A DNA stretch of 64,000 nt from Phorcus lineatus (lineage: Eukaryota > Mollusca > Gastropoda > Trochida > Trochidae): contig OV121087.1 of assembly GCA_921293015.1 (NCBI GenBank), forward strand, positions 2,120,501-2,184,500, read 5' to 3'. This document shows positions 1 through 13,357 of the stretch, piece by piece. The first letter of the stretch is position 1, and each line of letters opens with the position of its first letter. A program made the position numbers and the translations under genes. Under the pieces are notes generated by a model, which was not told where the DNA came from, made no database searches, and worked only from the letters and a program-made list of their open reading frames with translations.

Positions 1-3000
1 CAAGATCTTTACAAAGCGTCATTGTATTGTATTGAGTTCGAAAGCGATTTTTTCCCTCACTGATGAATGAGCAACTTTTAATGAGATTGAGTGGTCTTAG
101 AAGCGACATATGTGATACAAAGAGAGTATAATATAGACCTGAAATATATATGATTATTCAACAGATGTATAACACAGTTATATGTTACGATCTGCGCGTA
201 AATGAATATCCAGTCTAATCGAGTGAGTCACCAAATCTATAGATTAAAATTCCCATTAGCTAAGCAGTCTGTTCACAAAGTTTCAGCTTTCTGGACTTTT
301 TGCTTCTGGAGAAGAAGATGAAAATAGGTTTTTAGGGTGTGGCCTCAGTGGCCTCTATAAGGGGTCACATGATCACCAATTATATAGATTAAAACTTTTT
401 AGCCTTTGAGGCCAGATGAGCTAAAATGTTGTACAATTTCACCCGCATTGCAGCTTATACCATTCTTCTTAAGTTATAGAAATAAGTAAACTGTAATTAG
501 ACAAAGCACAGTATAATATTTCCAATGAATAGAATTGTGTTATGAAATGTGTATGTTCTATAAACTGATCCATTTAGTTTAATGTCATGGCATTGTCATT
601 GTCCGATGAGTTTGAAGACTTGTGTTTATGAAAGAGATTCAAATATTCAGTAATGTCACACTGTGCGTCTTTTGCCTCAGTATTTCATCTTAATGAAAGG
701 ATGTATATCATTTATAAAACAGACCTATTAAACTTAGCACTCAGTTACAAAGAAGTCTTGAACCTTTTCAACCTTTAAAAAGATGCAAATTAGGGAATAT
801 CACTCGCTGTGAAAGTGTAGATAAATCAATCTCAATAAATCTAGATCCTAATGTAATCTGTTTAACCTAATGGAGCAATATTATGAGCTCTTTTTAAATG
901 AGATTGGTAGATAGACGTTTTGATTTTATCATGGGATAGACCTTTTGATTTTATCATGGAATGCATACAGCGAGGATAAATTGTTGAGTTTGCATTGGTA
1001 ATGGAATATAATAGTACACTTGTTTATTACAACAATATTACCCTTCATGCGCCTTTGTTTAATGTGTAGTTGAAAATTGGCACATAAAAGGACATTTAGC
1101 ATTGTCCTCGAGAAAAATATCACGAGTCATTGACAACAAAAGCACTTCAACAATATTCATACTGTTTCTTGTAAAGATGGAAGAGATTAAAACCGGTATT
1201 TGCTGACTAATCTGTATGTGATTCAAAGAGCTAGTGTTTTTGCCCACAGAAATGTCATGGAAATGTCATGAATCACTTCACTTCTCCATCATTATCACAA
1301 CATAGGTGACAGATTGTCTCTCGGCAAAGTCAAGGTGTATCATAGAAGTAAAATATTAGTCATAATAACATTTTTGCAAACCTGTTTAGCAAACGTTTGG
1401 GCTTTTAATGGATTCATTTGACGTACTGACTTTACACCTAACGTAAACGAGTTGTTGCTTGAAATTTGATTTTAGCTGATCTGACCTGAAAGTTTCGATG
1501 GGCTTTTGACATGGTATGGCGCCCGGAGTCCACCCGTCCGTCTGTACACTCTTGGCTATTTCGACTTCTTCTCGGAAGAAATCTGAAACCTTGTGGACGG
1601 AGTCCTTGACTAATAATTAATAAATATTATCAAAATATTAATTTAGAATCTAAATAGTTAACTAATGAGATTCTAAATCTTTTATAGTACATTGAATGAC
1701 CAAGGAAGGACCTATGTCCACACTCTTGCGACGTTGTCAAATTCACGGTAGTCGAAGATCAGTGTTCTGCCATTTGCCTTCATATATTCTTCATTGTTAT
1801 CGACTAGATGCTGTCCCCGACTAGATGCTGTCCCCGACTAGATGCTGTCCCCGACTAGGATGATTATTTGTCTAGAAGATTGTACCGTAACATGAGAACA
1901 TACATAAACTTTTGTTGTATCACTAGTTATAAGATTACTCAGAGATGTCAAACGATTATCTACCTATCTCACACATGTTTGTCTCACTTATATAAGTTTA
2001 TAAAGTACGTAATGTTAAAGATAAATAAGGGGGTAATGTAATGATTATAAATTTACGTCTAAATAATGACTGCTTCCTTTGACAATTAAGCAATGTTCCT
2101 TAATCAAACTTCCCTATACAAACCTTAAAGAGTTTTTAACTTATTTAAAAGTACCATAAATGGTTTACACTTTAAGGTTTTCTCACGTTATATATACGGG
2201 GGAAAAATAGGCCTGGTGAGAAGAAAAAAATGATTCAGGAATCACATTGCACTCAGTACCACGAACATTGCACCCATCTCTGATACAATGAGACACTCAG
2301 ACGGAAATCTGTGTTCTTGTGATCGATTTCATTTTTGATAGATGGCATTTTTGAATGATGATAGCAAGTGGAGACCCTCCAATCTAGCCACACGTGGTCG
2401 GGAGTTTCTTTTGTCATTAGGTCCGCTGCGGTTAAAAAAATTCTAATTGATTCTCGAAGACACGAGAATGGTTTATCGAACAAACAATTTTATTCTTGAA
2501 CTTTTCAAGGGAGGTTCAGGAGAATAGTCGAAATTCACCAGGGGAGGGTCATGAAGAACTTTCAAAAGTCAAGGAGAGTCATTTCATAAGTATTCAGTTA
2601 TAAAACCATCTTTCTTCAAGACTTGAAAGAGGAACTGAAACAATATCGTTTATAGCCTAAATTTAACCTTTTTAAAAACAAATTCCAACTTATGTTTTTC
2701 TTTGAGAATTTGAGCAAAACTGGTTAAAATTCTTAAAAAGTGAAGATTTTATGAAATAAAAAAAATTCAATGAGTTCTCAGCCTTGTTCATTGTTATTTA
2801 TAGAGCAAAAAGTAAAAAATCAAATCTGATGGACATTTTGAATGTGGAACCGAACATAAATCTTCAAATGACCAATTTCAAGAAGGTTCGTATGGGTATT
2901 TTGGGGTTTGGGGATGGTCAAAAAACTACGTACGTCGAGTTGGAAAGAAGCTCCATTTTTATAAACAAACCTTAAGTGTGAAACCCCCGCCTCGAACCCC

Positions 3001-3802
3001 AACCCCTGTAATAAATGATTGAACAGTCCCGAAGCTTTCCGAATGCTTTCGCAAGGGAAGCAACTCTCATTTGTTATGATAAAATTTATTAGTCACGGGA
3101 CAGCCTATTATTAATCTGTCTTTAAATACAATTAAGAGGTTTGCTATGTTAATTACTTCATTTTTCAAGATTAAACAACTAAAACTAACAGCATACTATG
3201 TTGTCATGTTCAAGAAAATACTAAACCGTGTATTTTTTCATAAAAAGACAAAACTTTCCTGTGCACAGTGCAGACTGCAGTGTCAAATTTGTCACATTTT
3301 CTGTTCTACAATCTATGGACAATCTAAGTCTTAAACTGACTAAGTTAAACTGTTAGAATCAACTGTGACTGAACTGACTGCATTGTTTGACTGTTGACTA
3401 ACAGAAATATTCAAATCATTTTTGAGTGTGTGGTAATAAATTTCTAAGGATATCTCATAGTCATATTATGTATTATTCTCTTATTGCATATTGTTATAAG
3501 TTGATGATTTCAAATTACCTCAGCATTGGAACAGAACTCAACTCAAAACTTTATTTTTACCCAATGCTGTACTTATTGCCACTAAAATGATAATTTTCAG
3601 CAACAGTCTATACTAGGCCTATATATATAAATCCATGAAAGATACTGCTTAACCCTTTTGAAATTGTAACCCATTTCAAATAATGTAAACGTACGCGTTG
3701 TCCTGCCTTGAGCTGAAAGTCTGATCCTTCTGTTGATATTTCTTATATAGATCCATTTAGTATAGGTATTTTACTTGTTTCAGACTACAGTGTTAGGTGA
3801 GG
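1..3802. other. Gene-free AT-rich flank upstream of the P450
   Basis: No open frame here resembles a known protein, and the short frames present look like chance in AT-rich DNA. The only clear structure is the 17-bp tandem repeat at 1801-1858. A plausible 3' splice site (TTGTTTCAG, ending at 3782) lies 20 bp before the P450 start codon, so an untranslated first exon of the P450, and its promoter, may be somewhere in this stretch. I could not place either. Confidence 0.6.
1801..1858. repeat. 17-bp tandem repeat, about 3.4 copies
   Basis: The unit CGACTAGATGCTGTCCC occurs three times without a mismatch (1801-1817, 1818-1834, 1835-1851), followed by the partial unit CGACTAG. Perfect identity implies recent expansion. 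No gene overlaps it. Confidence 0.95.
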
Positions 3803-6800
3803 ATGAGTGAAATACTAAGTAGAGTGGGGGACACATACTCCTTACTGAGAAGAGAGCTGACATGGAGTTCAGTAGTGGTGTATGGAGTCATCTTTGGTTT
3901 CTCATGGGTCTTCTACAAACTGTTCCTTGCTGCAAGACTCAGCACTTTGAGAAAGGTATCACGAGATGGTCCATATTTTAAAAGTGCATTCAGTGTTATT
4001 CAAAACATTTATTAAGCCCTGATTCAAACTAAAATACAATATACATTAAGATGGTCCATATTTTAAAAGTGCATTCAGCGTTATTCAAAACATTTATTAA
4101 GCCCTGATGCAAACTAAAATACAATATACATTAAGATGGTCCATATTTTAAAAGTGCATTCAATGTTATTCAAAACATTTACTAGGCCCTGATGTATACT
4201 AAAATACAATATACATACATGTGCTGATTAAAATTCCCCCTTCGGGTATAATATCTATCCCTAAATGCATGATATAAATTTTCCTCAGAAGGCATGACTT
4301 GTACCAGTCTCCTTCACTAATTTTATAGCCCTGCTTCATTATATCAAATAACGTTTTTTACATTTGCAATTTGTAGTAATCTCCAGGACATTTCTGGACT
4401 AGAAAGTTGGCACAGAAAATTGACAATTTTATAAGAATAGTTTTATTAAGTTGTGAAATGAAACCTACCAGAAGATTTTAATTAATGGATTTTATCATAA
4501 TGATAGAAAAAAGAAATACAATAAAATCTTGCATTCAATTCATCAGTTGTTTCTGAATTGAATTATATTCTAATTGTACGCTAATGGCAAAAAGAAAAAA
4601 ATTTCATACATGTCTCTTTTGTTGTGTTTATTATGTCTTCAGCTTTCAAGAATTTAAAACAGTTGTTGACTTTATTGTCTTTGACATAGATTCCTGGAAG
4701 ACCTGTTAAGAATATCTTCATAGGAAATCTTGGTGAAATCTTCAGTGCAGAATGCATTGACCTATATGTCAGGTTGGTGTACAAAACTCCTCTTTGACCA
4801 TTCCAAAACCGTAATAATTGGGTGAAAATCTTAAAAAGATATCATTTCAGAATTATTAAACTTGCTGAAGATTATACTTATATATTGAATATATTAATGG
4901 TCCTTTGCTTTTTGTTGACAATATTTATTTCAGGTACTTTGATTGACAACGGTTATGATTTTTGTGTAATAAATAATGTTTAAATTGTGTGAAATCCAGC
5001 CTTTTGATAGGTTATAACCTTATTGAAAATATCCAGAATCAGCCAACAAAATACAGTCCGAAAATTAATTCCATTTGCTACAAATATTTGTTGTTGTAGA
5101 TGGGTGAAGGAGATGGGGACAGGTGTAATCCGATATCGACACATCTTCGGAAGTGAAAGACTTCTGATAGCAGATGCAGATGCAATGAAGCACATAATGG
5201 TGACACACAGCAGGAACTACCCCAAACCTACCTTCCTCTTCAAGTGAGTGCCAAGGGAGATAATACAGCTTTGCTATTGGGCGACAGTACAATATAAAGA
5301 TTTTGGGTCCATGAAGCATATTGTATATGCATTCCTATTCATGATAAAAAAGAGCTTGATGCCCTTCTTCGTGATAGAGCTTACTCTGTGCACCAATAAT
5401 TTCCCTTGCTATTCTTCCAACTCTAAGATTATATATCAACTGATGCAAAGCAATGTTTTTATTTATCGGTGTAGTTAAGCAACAACAGAGATGGTTAATT
5501 GTCAGATGGGTGACTTGTTACATGGTTTGATATCCCCAGTTTTTAGCAGTATTCCCTGCCAAACAGACTTGCAAATGATCATGCTTCTGTTGTCCGGTTG
5601 ACAGATTGTTTGTGAAGGTGACAGGAGGGGGTCTCATCAACCTGAACGGAGAGGAACACATGACTCAGAGGAAGCTCTGTCTCGGGGCCTTCAAAAGTTC
5701 CTTTCTCAGAAGTACGTCACTCATATTGCCAATCTCATTAAATTCAGGTCTTAGAGAAAGCGTCATATTGAGATATTATGTTTGGGTTCAAAAGTGGTAG
5801 GGATACATGTTTTTATGTACATGGTCAGCCAGTTGAAACATGTTTCAAAATGAATCATTTTGCTTGTTTGAGCTTTTAGAAAATCAAAAAAAATCCTCTT
5901 AATAAGATAACCAAAGTGGAGTCATTTATTGGTTTACAAGAGTTGAAAGAATTGCTATGGTATGACAAGGTTATTTTGATTATTTATATCAGTTCACATA
6001 TAGTATAAAAAATGAATGGCAGACTCCTCCAAGTCAATCAACTTGTCACTTTAAGATCATAATAAGAGCACCGCCATCATGCAATGCACTCCTCGAAAAC
6101 ATTACAATAAACATTGTAACAAATACTTAATGTACTAACTCTGAGAAAAAAATTGGACAAAAAGCTGTTTTCTCGTAAGCCATATAGTTGATGTCAGTAG
6201 CTGTAAGAGCTGCTATGTATTGTGTTGTTGTTCCATACCAGACATGATCCCAGCCATCCAGAGACACAGTGAAGGGCTGGTGGACCTGTGGAGTAGACAG
6301 GTCAGGGAGGACGCTGGCGTGGAGCTGGATGTGGAGACAGACCTCGGCAGAATGGTATTCTCACTTCCTGTATTCTCACAATATCCATATTCTTGCATGA
6401 TAAAATTAAGTTTTTTTTGCTTATATTACATGCATTGTACTGACATTGATAATATGTTGGTTTTACTCCTGTCTTATTTTCAAAAGCATTGCACTTCAAT
6501 TTGCTTCTAAATTTCATGGTAATTAAGCATTAGGCAAATTAGGTTAAACATGATATTTATTTGTACAGAGGACTGACCCGGTATGACTATTCTGAACTAT
6601 TTCTTTGGATATGAGGTTAAACATGATAAACAAGTATTTATATACACAGACGATGGACATAATATCGGACTGTGGGTTCGGATATGACACTGGGGCCATG
6701 AAGAACCCAGAACAACCAGAGTGCAAGGCCTTTGTCTTTCTCCTCGGTGGCATGAGGCCTAGGTCAGTTTCTTTGTTTATTTATAAACCATCAGTTGTAT

Positions 6801-9780
6801 TTCCAGGGTGAACATGATGCGATAAATCCAGGACAATGGATGACCCTCCTAAGTAATCGTGATACATTTTTCTCTTCACATATGAGCTGAGATTTTTCTA
6901 GTTTTTGGAAATAAATGTCAAAGATTTTATTTACAATTTTTTATAGTGCAAGAAAAACCATCACAACCTTTCAAAAATTGTTATTTCATTATGGATATGT
7001 TTGCTACATACATTTTGTTTATCCAATAAGACTGTCTTTTCTTGTAAAACATCAGTCACCAAATTGCTATACATTGCTTATGGTTTGATAAAGTTGCGAT
7101 GTTTGAGGAGGGATGTATTTATCATAGTAAGGACTCAATAAGTAATAAACGAATCCTGTGTTTCACTTGATGAGCACCTCCTCAAAAGGGGTTTATTAAT
7201 AAGGTTATTTTAAACGATAAAGTACTATGGTGTAGGAAACTTTGAGTGTTACCTTCAAGTGTGTTTTGCTTTCAGCATCCTGCGAGTGTTCTGGCCAAGT
7301 TTAGCAGATCTCATCCCTTCGGAACAAAATCGACTGTTTGCCAAGAACAAAGCTATCTCGGATAACTTGATACAAAATGTCATCAAACACAAGGCAAAGG
7401 TCATGAAAGACTGTAAAGGTACAAAATATTACTTCATAACAACCTGTTTAGAAAATCTTTTAATTTGCCCTTTCAGAGAGTTTTTACACAGTTGATAGAT
7501 GTCTGATGAGCATCGTCAAAAACTGTAGATTTCGCCTCAAAAACAAATAGTAGGAAGCTAACTTTTATAGAATATCATTGTTGTTTCATGAAGATAAGCC
7601 CAAATGGTTCTAATGAATGAGCTGTTTTCTTGCATTGTCCTTGAGGTTAAGGTGTCATCTGTAAATTATTCACATTTCCTTTGAGTAATGCTGCACCCAA
7701 AAGCTGTAATTTTGTGGGGATGTACTTTACACCTTGGGGTTCAAAATTTGACCCTTACAAATATAACAAATCTTGCAAGAACTGATGAGCTACATAGCCA
7801 CTGTCCAAATTGAATAATGCTTGAGGTGAAATGCTTCTATGAAATGTTTGACAATGAAGTGTTTCTGCTCCTGCTGTTCCAGACGAGGACAAGTACTCTG
7901 ACTTGCTGAGTATGTTGATGCTGGCCCGAGACACAGAGTCCGGAGAGGGACTGTCGAGTCAGCAGCTCGCTGACCATGTGATGACCTTCATGCTAGCTGG
8001 TCATGAGGTGTGAATCCAAACTCAGAGAAATACTGCCCCATTTTTATTTAAAGATACTGCCATCATCAAACATTGATTTTACTCAGTTAGCTGCAATCAC
8101 GTTGTACCTAATTTTCTATTAAATGCATTGAAAAATTCAATTTTTATGGTATAAATGTTTTAATTCACATGCACAATGGTAACTGATGACATTTGATCGA
8201 GTGTGATAAAAATATGCGCCTATCTTGATTCACCATGTTTTAAGTGCCATTTGTTTTGTGTGTATTTCATCAATATCATTTATAAAGCACTATGATGTTC
8301 CATTTGAATGAAATGTCCATTACCTATCGAGTATCGACAGTGTTTTATTATTCCTCTTTTTCATGTTCACTTAATAGGACATCTACATAGTTGTTCCTCC
8401 ATGCAAAGATTAAAACTTAAAAAAACTAGAGCTTGTATTTCTAACCAATATTTACATTAGTTTAGACTTTGGACTTTGACTTTGAAGTAGTGACTTTAGA
8501 CTATCACGACCCCATTTACCATTTGACAGATTTTCATTATCGATCAAGTTCTTGTTAAGATAATGGAAATTGTCCCTTTAATTTTGCAGACAACAGCTAC
8601 TACAATGACTTGGTGTCTTCTGAAACTCAGTCAGAACCCAGAAATCAAGAAACAAGTTCAAGAAGAGGTCAAGGCCGTTCTTCCTCCAAAAGGTCAACAA
8701 ATCACATTTGAGCATCTTGAAGAGCTGAAGTACTTGACCTGTGTCATCAAGGAAACTTTGAGGTTAGAAAAATTCAATCACAGAGCATGATGTCTTTGAT
8801 TTAGCCTCAGTAGGTCTTTAAAGCAAGACTAATTGAGACCAATTGAAAGTTGGCAGGGAAATATTCTGCATCAAAATGATTTATTTTTGTACTTGGGAAC
8901 TACCATCCTCAAATATGGGTGTGGAATGCTTGAATAACAAAACTCTATAAAAGACCATGAGGGATCACTAAGCTAAAAGTTCCAGGATAACTTCTTCCTA
9001 AAATATGAAGATGGTTGGCCCGCTCAAATATAATTTTCCATAACTAAGCAATGGTTTTCAGTTAATATTTTTTAAATTTCATCTTATGTCAATGCAGATT
9101 TGGTTCTTTTTCTTGGGTATCTAATGGGATGCTTATCAGTGAAGGGGCAGTTTTGACAATGATTAATTGTTTGTCATAATTCTTCCTAAAGACTGTACCC
9201 TGCTGCACCGATGACATTTCGAACAAACCTACATGATGACACCATCAACGGTCACTTCATCCCTGCAGGAACCGTCTTCAACATCCAAGTTGGAACTCTA
9301 CACAGGTGAGATGGATGTTTTACATCTATGTGTACTTCATTATGGATGTCATATCTTGCATTTCAACTGTCTTTGTGTTTGGCAAAGTCAACACTTCTTG
9401 ATAGAATAACACAAGTGTTAAAGTTTTATGGATATATGTAACTCCTACGAATGGGAAGCAACACTTATACAAATATTCATTCCTTGATCTTGTATTTCAG
9501 AAATCCTGCCTACTGGGAGGACCCAGAAGAGTTCCGACCGGAACGTTTTGAAGATGAGAGCAAGATTCATCCCTACACTTACCTCCCTTTTGTAGCTGGT
9601 CCACGGATGTGTATCGGATATAAGTTTGCGCTGATGGAGATGAAGATTACCCTCGCCATCTTGTTACGAGAGTTGGACTTCTCCTTGCCGAACCCTGACC
9701 AGTATTACAAGAAGAAGCAAAGGATCACAATGAAGCCAGAACCATCTCTCAAACTCAAGTCTTGCATCTTGAAGAGCTGA
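3803..9780 (+). CDS. Cytochrome P450 monooxygenase, microsomal type (11 exons, 515 aa)
   Basis: Heme-thiolate monooxygenase, predicted to be anchored in the ER and to take electrons from P450 reductase; its substrate cannot be read from sequence. Coding exons: 3803-3955, 4690-4772, 5100-5243, 5605-5711, 6242-6354, 6650-6762, 7276-7418, 7883-8007, 8590-8762, 9192-9305, 9501-9780. All junctions are GT..AG, phases match, and the joined frame has no stop. Landmarks: a hydrophobic N-terminal anchor at about residues 24-44; the proline hinge IPGRP at 52-56; I-helix AGHETT at 324-329, split by an intron after the Glu; K-helix ETLR at 382-385; FRPERF at 434-439; heme loop FVAGPRMCIG with the ligand Cys460. 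The C-helix position that is usually Trp appears to be Met (NGEEHMTQRK). The length is normal for the superfamily. The ATG at 3803 is chosen because it directly precedes the anchor, and an acceptor-like TTTCAG ends at 3782. It looks closest to the CYP3/4/46-type clans, but I cannot assign a family. Confidence 0.93.
3964..4216. repeat. 85-bp tandem triplication in P450 intron 1
   Basis: Three head-to-tail copies start at AGATGGTCCATATTTTAAAA (3964, 4049 and 4134), an exact 85-bp period. They differ at only a few bases, so the array is young. The first copy begins 8 bp downstream of the exon 1 boundary, so it sits next to the splice donor without disturbing it. Confidence 0.95.
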
Positions 9781-9824
9781 ATATGAATTAACCATTAATT
9801 GAACAATGTTCTAGTGCTAATCTT

Positions 9825-9830
9825 AATAAA
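9825..9830 (+). promoter_or_regulatory. Nearest AATAAA poly(A) signal to the P450 stop
   Basis: AATAAA lies 45 bp after the P450 stop codon, which would give a very short 3' UTR. Other AATAAA hexamers follow at 11181 and near 11868, so a longer 3' UTR of up to about 2.1 kb is also possible. Sequence alone does not decide between them. Confidence 0.4.
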
Positions 9831-12040
9831 TGGATAATGTAAGCCTAACCAGCTAATGTCAGAATTCTGGATTTTATTTCAGTGATTAGGATTTACCCCA
9901 TTGAACTTTGAGGATTTTACTATCAAGTGTAGGTGCATTGGAATGGAGAACTGGCACAAAAGATGACCTAATGCAGCAAATCTCATATCAGCCAGTGATC
10001 AGCCAGGGAGGAACGAGTGATGCCATGGGGCCACACATGTTATTCATAGCTTGATATAGCTGCCTGCCTGCCTGCCAGCAAATTGATGGTTGATTTGAGA
10101 AGGGGTTTGATGGAGATCAGGTTAGCAAGCATGCCTGTCTTGTGTGATTTTATTTGATCTAAGTTTCTACATATTGAGATGCTTGTTAAGATTTTAGGAG
10201 GGCTGGTTACCTTTTCAAACCACAACTCCTTATTGCTTGTAAGGTCAAAAACTTCTTCCCAGCACTGATGTATTGTAAGGAACTGATGGTAAAAAATAAT
10301 AAAGCCTAAATAAGCATGTTGAAGAATGTGATGCTGAAAAAGGTTGTATTGATGCAGCCACTTGTTTGTTTCTTCAAGGGTCATTGTTTTTGTTTACATT
10401 ATCAATTGTCACATATTATGAAGCCATTTCATAGCTCATATAAATAGAAATTGGCAAATATGATTATTAGTATTTATTGATTACGGAAGACATGCACAAA
10501 GTAAAAACTGGATAATAAATAATAAGTGTAAACAAAACAAAGATGTGTTATCCAGTTGTCAAGCAGTTTTATATGATTTATCAACTTTACTACCTCATTT
10601 GCTGTGATGAAAATGCAATTCATAAAAAAAAACGTAAATGATGTGAACTCTATGAATTGAGAAGGAAATCATTTTTCACTTGTTATGGGATTATAACTTT
10701 GTTTTCTGGTCAATGCTTCTGTCTTGCTTTACTGAAAACACACCCATAACCTCAAACTCTTTTTGGAATTGATTATCATTGGTTGTAAAGAGAATGTATT
10801 CACTGATGATGTTTTTGATTTATTCATAGTTTTAGGTAAATATTACTTATACAAATGAAAGGCTTAACTCTCCATTTTAAGAATGAGTTGAGACTGAGAT
10901 ATAATATTGAAAAATGTATATTCTTCAATATAAGTTGTAAAACTGAATTTAATTTCAAATGGCTTATGTATTATACTTTATCTAAAGTGACTGAATTATC
11001 ACTGTCTTTAAATTTGCTTGATAATTGATCTTGTATTGGTGTGAAAGGTGTGTCAATGTTCTGTGGGCTTTTTTTATTTGTAAAAAATTCTTACAATCCT
11101 GATTGAATTACATTTCATTTATATCTTTTTAATTGGCAGCTCCCTGGCTGCTTAGATTTTGAGTGTAACAGGTTTTAAGGAATAAAAAAAGGAAAAAGAA
11201 AGAAACTTTATGAATGAAGTAACATGATTTTTAAATTTATATTTTAACTAAACCATTGTATCTTTGTGATAATCAGGTTGTACAATGTTGGGCTGCCACC
11301 TTAAAGAGATGTTGGTTGAACAAGAAGGTGTATCTTGCACAATGGTGTTATATATCACTTGTTCTATGTTCACTAGTAACTGATAACTTGTATATTGTCA
11401 TTGTTGATCCTGCTATTTCACCAGCAATCACATGATAACCGTTGTTATCTATCTGATTGATTTTGCCTTGCACTTGATCTGTACTTTTACTTATTAATTA
11501 AACTTCACAGACTCTAGAAATATGAAATCTTCCAGTAATAGAGAATTAATTTATCTTATCTAATAATTAATGGATTTGGTGATGCTTAGTTAATCATTGT
11601 TATTTATCTGATTTATTTTGCCTTTCTTTCAGATTCTTCTTCTTCTTCAACAACTCTTGAAAATCTTATCTTATCTAATGATTAATGGTTTTGGCGATGC
11701 TTTGGACCTTATATATTGTATGAAACCTGATGAGCTACATCACCAATTTTCTTCCTTTAAAACTGTGATATTTAATGGTGATCTATTGACAAATGCGTTT
11801 TCAAAGTCTTTGATGTATGATAAAACAATGATACCACCATCATATGTGCAACATTCATGTGATGCAAAATAAACAGTAGTATTTTCAATTCCTTTATGTT
11901 CTTCATTCCATTGATTTTAATTTTTTTGTTACTACCTTGGGAAGGAACTGCATTGTTTTATGCTCTCAGAATCAGAAGTACTGAGTTTAAACCAAAGATT
12001 GCACTCCCCAACTTTGCAAGTATTGTTTTCAATGAAGTCA

Positions 12041-13125
12041 GTATTTGCAATGTATACAACGGTTTAGGCTCAGGAAGTCGACCTTCTACCTCCAATTCAT
12101 GGTTGAGTGAAGAAAAAAGGTCGACGTCCTGTGTTTTTCGATATTTCAACAATTTAAGATGGATTATAAAGACAAAGACGGGTCGACATGTAGTTAGAAT
12201 GGGATAATCCGGATTTTACGGTTGTGAGCACACCTAATGAGAAAACGTGCCAACTAGATAGTGATTTACACATAGCACATGAAATATGAAATATAAAATA
12301 AGAGTTACGAAAGACTTCATGATGCATAGATTTTATTTGAGTAATAAACCTTACACACACCCAATTCATTTTACCACATGTTATATGGTAAAGCACTATG
12401 GTAAATTATGCATAGACCATATACATTTTATGGTATATACAGTGTTCATTGGCATAATCGACATTTATGAGAGATGCAAAAGATGGGATGCTGCATCAGC
12501 AATATGTCTGACAGTTGACTGTCTATTGTGAAGCTTGTGCCTCAGTTCCTGGAGGCGACGCTCCAGGTCACGGTACTTTTTGGTTGTCGTTGACCCCCAG
12601 CATACTGCACCAGCACCATGGCAACAATATCATTCACTGTAGACGCCAATGAATTGCAACCATTTACTGTACATTTCCAGGAAATCCAGGAATCTCGTTT
12701 CCTTTTGTTGACTCTATACTTGAATCCACCAACACATAGATAACGTCCACCACGAGATGTTGGAAAAAACTTATGTTCAAGTTGTGCATTAGCCATATCG
12801 AAGTTGAATGAATATTGTCATGTTTCTTCTCAATATATACTTCCCTATTTAGTTAAATGTGTTCACATCATTTTCATAACTGTATTTGATTAGTTTACTA
12901 ATGACCTGTGTTCACTTCATAACTGATGTTCGGTTAATTTCAGTGAATATGAACTCAGTGACCGATCCCCAATTATATACCAATGGTGTAACAACATCTC
13001 TTAGGAGATTATCCGCCTGCTAAAACAACGCTCAAACTTCAAAGCTTTCCGCAGGTCGACCTCCTGAGATTTTGAAAATTAAGAAGGTCGACTTCCTCAG
13101 CTGACACTGTATACAACAACAGTGG
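12041..13125 (-). mobile_element. Candidate decayed DNA transposon with a FLYWCH fragment between inverted ends
   Basis: The left side (about 12051-12090) and right side (about 13080-13118) carry related sequence in inverted orientation. Both include a TATACA segment followed within about 20 bp by AGGAAGTCGACCTTCT, on the + strand at the left and the - strand at the right. Each end also has a second GTCGAC site facing the first across a short spacer, so each end can fold on itself. Between them lies a minus-strand FLYWCH-like coding fragment. FLYWCH domains are common in MULE-type transposase proteins, so a remnant of such an element is plausible. I see no transposase core and could not identify a target-site duplication. 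Confidence 0.45.
12542..12796 (-). pseudogene. FLYWCH-type zinc finger fragment
   Basis: The 84-codon minus-strand frame has the FLYWCH pattern in order: F-x-x-S-R-G-G near the start, then L-x-V-G-G-F-K-Y-R, a Trp-Lys-Cys, and a second Cys five residues on (W-K-C-x-x-x-x-C). The His pair that completes the zinc site is not seen before the frame moves into unrelated sequence. The start codon sits right at the domain edge, and no splice sites or partner exons are obvious. FLYWCH domains bind DNA or proteins and often accompany transposase-like proteins. I read this as a broken transposon-derived piece; an unrecognised single-domain gene is less likely. Confidence 0.6.
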
Positions 13126-13299
13126 CGCAAGTTTTCCTCAAGGTTTTTGTGTCCTTATTCAAATGTAAGACTCTTAAAGGCACTAGTGTACACAAGTTAT
13201 TTTGTAAAGACAACCAGTGCTCAAATAATGTGGATCTCATCATATTACTAACATCTACCATGTAAGTAATTTGACTAGTATGTATGTATTCAGGTTATA

Positions 13300-13357
13300 A
13301 AGTTGATTTTAAAACACCTGAAAATATTAAGTTAATTCTATAACACCTGAAAATATT
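13300..13357. repeat. 29-bp tandem duplication
   Basis: Two adjacent copies (13300-13328 and 13329-13357) share AAGTT.ATT at their start and ACACCTGAAAATATT at their end, and differ at a few central bases. Confidence 0.85.

Noticed and set aside
10040..10384. 114-codon minus-strand frame downstream of the P450
   Set aside because: No recognised motif; it lies in AT-rich sequence that is probably P450 3' UTR or spacer, and no splice partners are visible.
11440..11703. Apparent tandem duplication of TTATCTAATAATTAATGG-like sequence
   Set aside because: Two shared words have different offsets (about 115 and 157 bp), so no single consistent duplication explains them.
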